Notes under the pieces: generated by a model
Databases searched by the model: none
What the model saw: only the letters and a program-made list of their open reading frames with translations
Told to the model about the DNA's origin: nothing
Assembly: GCA_019661805.1 (NCBI GenBank)
Contig: JAIFWR010000025.1
Coordinates: forward strand, 1 to 7,092
Source of the DNA: Candidatus Parcubacteria bacterium
Lineage (GTDB): Bacteria > Patescibacteriota > Minisyncoccia > Phycocordibacterales > Zambryskibacteraceae
Length of the DNA stretch: 7,092 nt
Direction: 5' to 3'
Shown: one piece after another, positions 5,509 to 7,092 of the stretch
How the letters are laid out: each line of letters starts with the position of its first letter
Numbering within the stretch: the stretch's first letter is position 1
Program-made: the position numbers and the translations under genes

Positions 5509-5538
5509 TTGAAACTGTGCCCGTGCGGTGCCTCTAAC
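5509..5538 (+). promoter_or_regulatory. Weak candidate promoter for rny
   Basis: TTGAAA (5509-5514), an 18-bp spacer and TCTAAC (5533-5538) give a plausible but weak promoter in the 103-nt clpP-rny gap, with a start near 5545. Just downstream, CTGACTG occurs twice as a direct repeat (5541-5547 and 5558-5564). I see nothing else in this gap, and there is no Shine-Dalgarno before the rny ATG. Confidence 0.28.
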
Positions 5539-5576
5539 CTCTGACTGACGGATACGGCTGACTGGTCCCTCCTCTC

Positions 5577-7092
5577 ATGTCCCTCAAACTCGCTCTCCTT
5601 TTGGCATTGATCGCCGCCTCGGCCGGTATCGGCTTCGGCTATTTGCTGCGCCTCATCATCTCCTTGGGCAAGAAGGGCTCGATGGAGCTCGACATCCAGC
5701 GCCTCGAGATCGAGGCCAGGGATGAGGCGCAGAAGATCGTCCTCGAGGCCGAGGAGCAAGCCAAGGATATGGTGCAAAGGGCCTCCTCCGAACTGCGCGA
5801 GCGGGAGAACCGCACCAAGAGCACGGAAGACCGCTTGGTGAAGAAGGAGGAGCTCCTCGACCGGCGCCAGGGCGAGCTCTCGCGCGAGAGCGAGGCGCTC
5901 ACGCACAGGGCGGCCGAGGTCGCGGCACTCCGGGAGAAGGCGGCACAGCTTGCCAAGGAGCGCCAGGTAGAACTTGCGCGTGCCGCCCGGCTTTCGCCGG
6001 AGGAGGCCAAGGCCGAGCTCATGAGGACGATCGAGCGCGAGGAGGAGGAGGACTTCATAGTCCGGATGAGGAAGCTCGAGAAGGAGACCGATGGCAAGCT
6101 CGAGCGGCGCGCCCAGGAGATCCTCACGAGCGCCATCCAGCGCCTCTCCTCCTCGATCCCCGATGAGATGATGGCGACCGCTGTTTCCCTCCCCTCGGAC
6201 GAGCTGAAGGGCAAGATCATCGGCAAGGAGGGCCGGAACATCAAGGCCTTCGAGCGCGCCACCGGCGTCGAGGTGATCGTCGACGATACGCCGAACTCGA
6301 TCACCCTCTCCTCCTTCGACCCCGTGCGCCGCGCGGTGGCCAAGCTCGCGCTCGACAATTTGATAGCAGACGGCCGGATCCAGCCCGCAAAGATCGAGGA
6401 CTTCGTCGGAGAGGCCAAGGCAGCAGTAAACTCGATCATCAAGGACAAGGGCGAGGAGGCGGCCCTTGCGGTCGAGATTTATAACCTTGATCCGAAGCTC
6501 CTTGCCATCCTTGGCCGGCTCCACTTCCGCACGAGCTACAGCCAGAACGTGCTTGCCCACAGTGTCGAGATGGCGCACTTGGCCGGCATGATCGCCTCCG
6601 AGGTGGGGGCAAATGTCCAGGTTGCGAAGGCAGGTGCCCTCCTCCACGACATCGGCAAGGCCTTCGACCATGAGGTCCAGGGCACGCACGTCGAAATAGG
6701 CCGGCGGATCCTCCAGAAGTTCGGCGTCTCCGAGGAGGTCGTCAAGGCCATGCAGGCCCACCACGGCGAGTACCCCTACGAGACGCTCGAGTCGGTTATC
6801 GTCCAGACGGCCGACGCCATCTCCGGCGGCCGGCCTGGGGCACGAAGGGACAATTTGGAGCACTACTTGAAGCGCCTCCAGGACCTTGAGGCCATTGCCA
6901 CCTCCTTTGCCGGGGTGGAGAAGGCCTACGCCCTCCAGGCCGGCCGCGAGATCAGGGTCTTCGTCACCCCCGAGAAGGTCGGCGACCTCGAGGCGAGGAA
7001 ACTCGCCCGTGACATCGCCACAAGGATAGAGAAGGAGCTCAAATACCCCGGCGAGATCAAGGTCAACGTCATCCGCGAGGCGCGCTCGATCG
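5577..7092 (+). CDS. rny: Ribonuclease Y, cut near its C-terminus by the window edge
   Basis: RNase Y is the membrane-anchored endoribonuclease that starts mRNA decay in many bacteria lacking RNase E. The frame from ATG 5577 is open for 505 codons to the window end; the family usually ends a few residues after VNVIRE-R-I, so nearly all of it is present. Features: an N-terminal membrane helix at about 3-24 (LKLALLLALIAASAGIGFGY); a long charged coiled coil at about 34-195; a KH RNA-binding domain with GKIIGKEGRN (212-221); and an HD domain with H328 (AHSVEMAH), the H357-D358 pair (LLHDIGKAFDHE), H395-H396 (QAHHGE) and D413 (QTADAISGGRPGARR). The metal-binding set looks complete. There is no Shine-Dalgarno; the bases before ATG are pyrimidine-rich (CCCTCCTCTC). 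A long minus-strand open frame across it (5496-6863) is a shadow. Confidence 0.96.
   Translation, partial: MSLKLALLLALIAASAGIGFGYLLRLIISLGKKGSMELDIQRLEIEARDEAQKIVLEAEEQAKDMVQRASSELRERENRTKSTEDRLVKKEELLDRRQGELSRESEALTHRAAEVAALREKAAQLAKERQVELARAARLSPEEAKAELMRTIEREEEEDFIVRMRKLEKETDGKLERRAQEILTSAIQRLSSSIPDEMMATAVSLPSDELKGKIIGKEGRNIKAFERATGVEVIVDDTPNSITLSSFDPVRRAVAKLALDNLIADGRIQPAKIEDFVGEAKAAVNSIIKDKGEEAALAVEIYNLDPKLLAILGRLHFRTSYSQNVLAHSVEMAHLAGMIASEVGANVQVAKAGALLHDIGKAFDHEVQGTHVEIGRRILQKFGVSEEVVKAMQAHHGEYPYETLESVIVQTADAISGGRPGARRDNLEHYLKRLQDLEAIATSFAGVEKAYALQAGREIRVFVTPEKVGDLEARKLARDIATRIEKELKYPGEIKVNVIREARSI

Noticed and set aside
5496..6863. A 455-codon minus-strand open frame
   Set aside because: It is antisense to rny, whose KH and HD motifs are clear on the plus strand; its product is a Leu/Glu/Arg/Asp-rich shadow without family features.

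Overview
The window reads as a G+C-rich chromosomal segment of a Patescibacteria/CPR bacterium, most likely of the Parcubacteria group. The main support is two small membrane or exported protein families that I recognise from Parcubacteria (the genes at 1-650 and 4551-4835), together with NusA and pyrophosphatase sequences of the Parcubacteria style. Near-absence of Shine-Dalgarno (SD) sites and tight, almost leaderless promoters fit this. Placement below the group level is not possible from the sequence alone.

Layout. Positions 1-1456, minus strand: rpsO (ribosomal protein S15), then a NYN/LabA-like predicted ribonuclease, then a single-pass membrane protein that runs off the left edge. These look like one transcription unit driven by a strong promoter directly in front of rpsO. 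Positions about 1500-2250: an A+T-richer island with an unrecognised 166-aa minus-strand gene. This gene has a near-consensus promoter (TTGACA, 17 bp, TATATT) and the only strong SD site in the window. It is followed by an interleaved inverted-repeat structure. A small promoter-plus-hairpin unit on the plus strand faces nusA. Positions 2242-5473, plus strand: nusA (which lacks its normal first ~30 codons), ppa (inorganic pyrophosphatase), a terminator/palindrome, an exported helical protein, a small single-pass membrane protein, a strong terminator, and clpP. Positions 5577-7092: rny (ribonuclease Y), open at the right edge and lacking only a few C-terminal residues.

How the genes fit together: most are core gene-expression and turnover functions. 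S15 serves translation, NusA transcription elongation and termination, RNase Y and probably the NYN protein RNA turnover, ClpP proteolysis, and Ppa removes pyrophosphate from nucleic acid and protein synthesis. The two envelope proteins at 3931-4835 form a separate little operon.

The part most worth a second look is the island between rpsO and nusA. It differs from its flanks in base composition and in expression signals, and its right edge coincides with the point where nusA loses its start codon and N-terminus. This suggests an insertion or rearrangement (or an assembly join) that truncated nusA. A separate curiosity is the number of perfect inverted repeats, including three inside the coding sequence of the membrane protein at the left edge.
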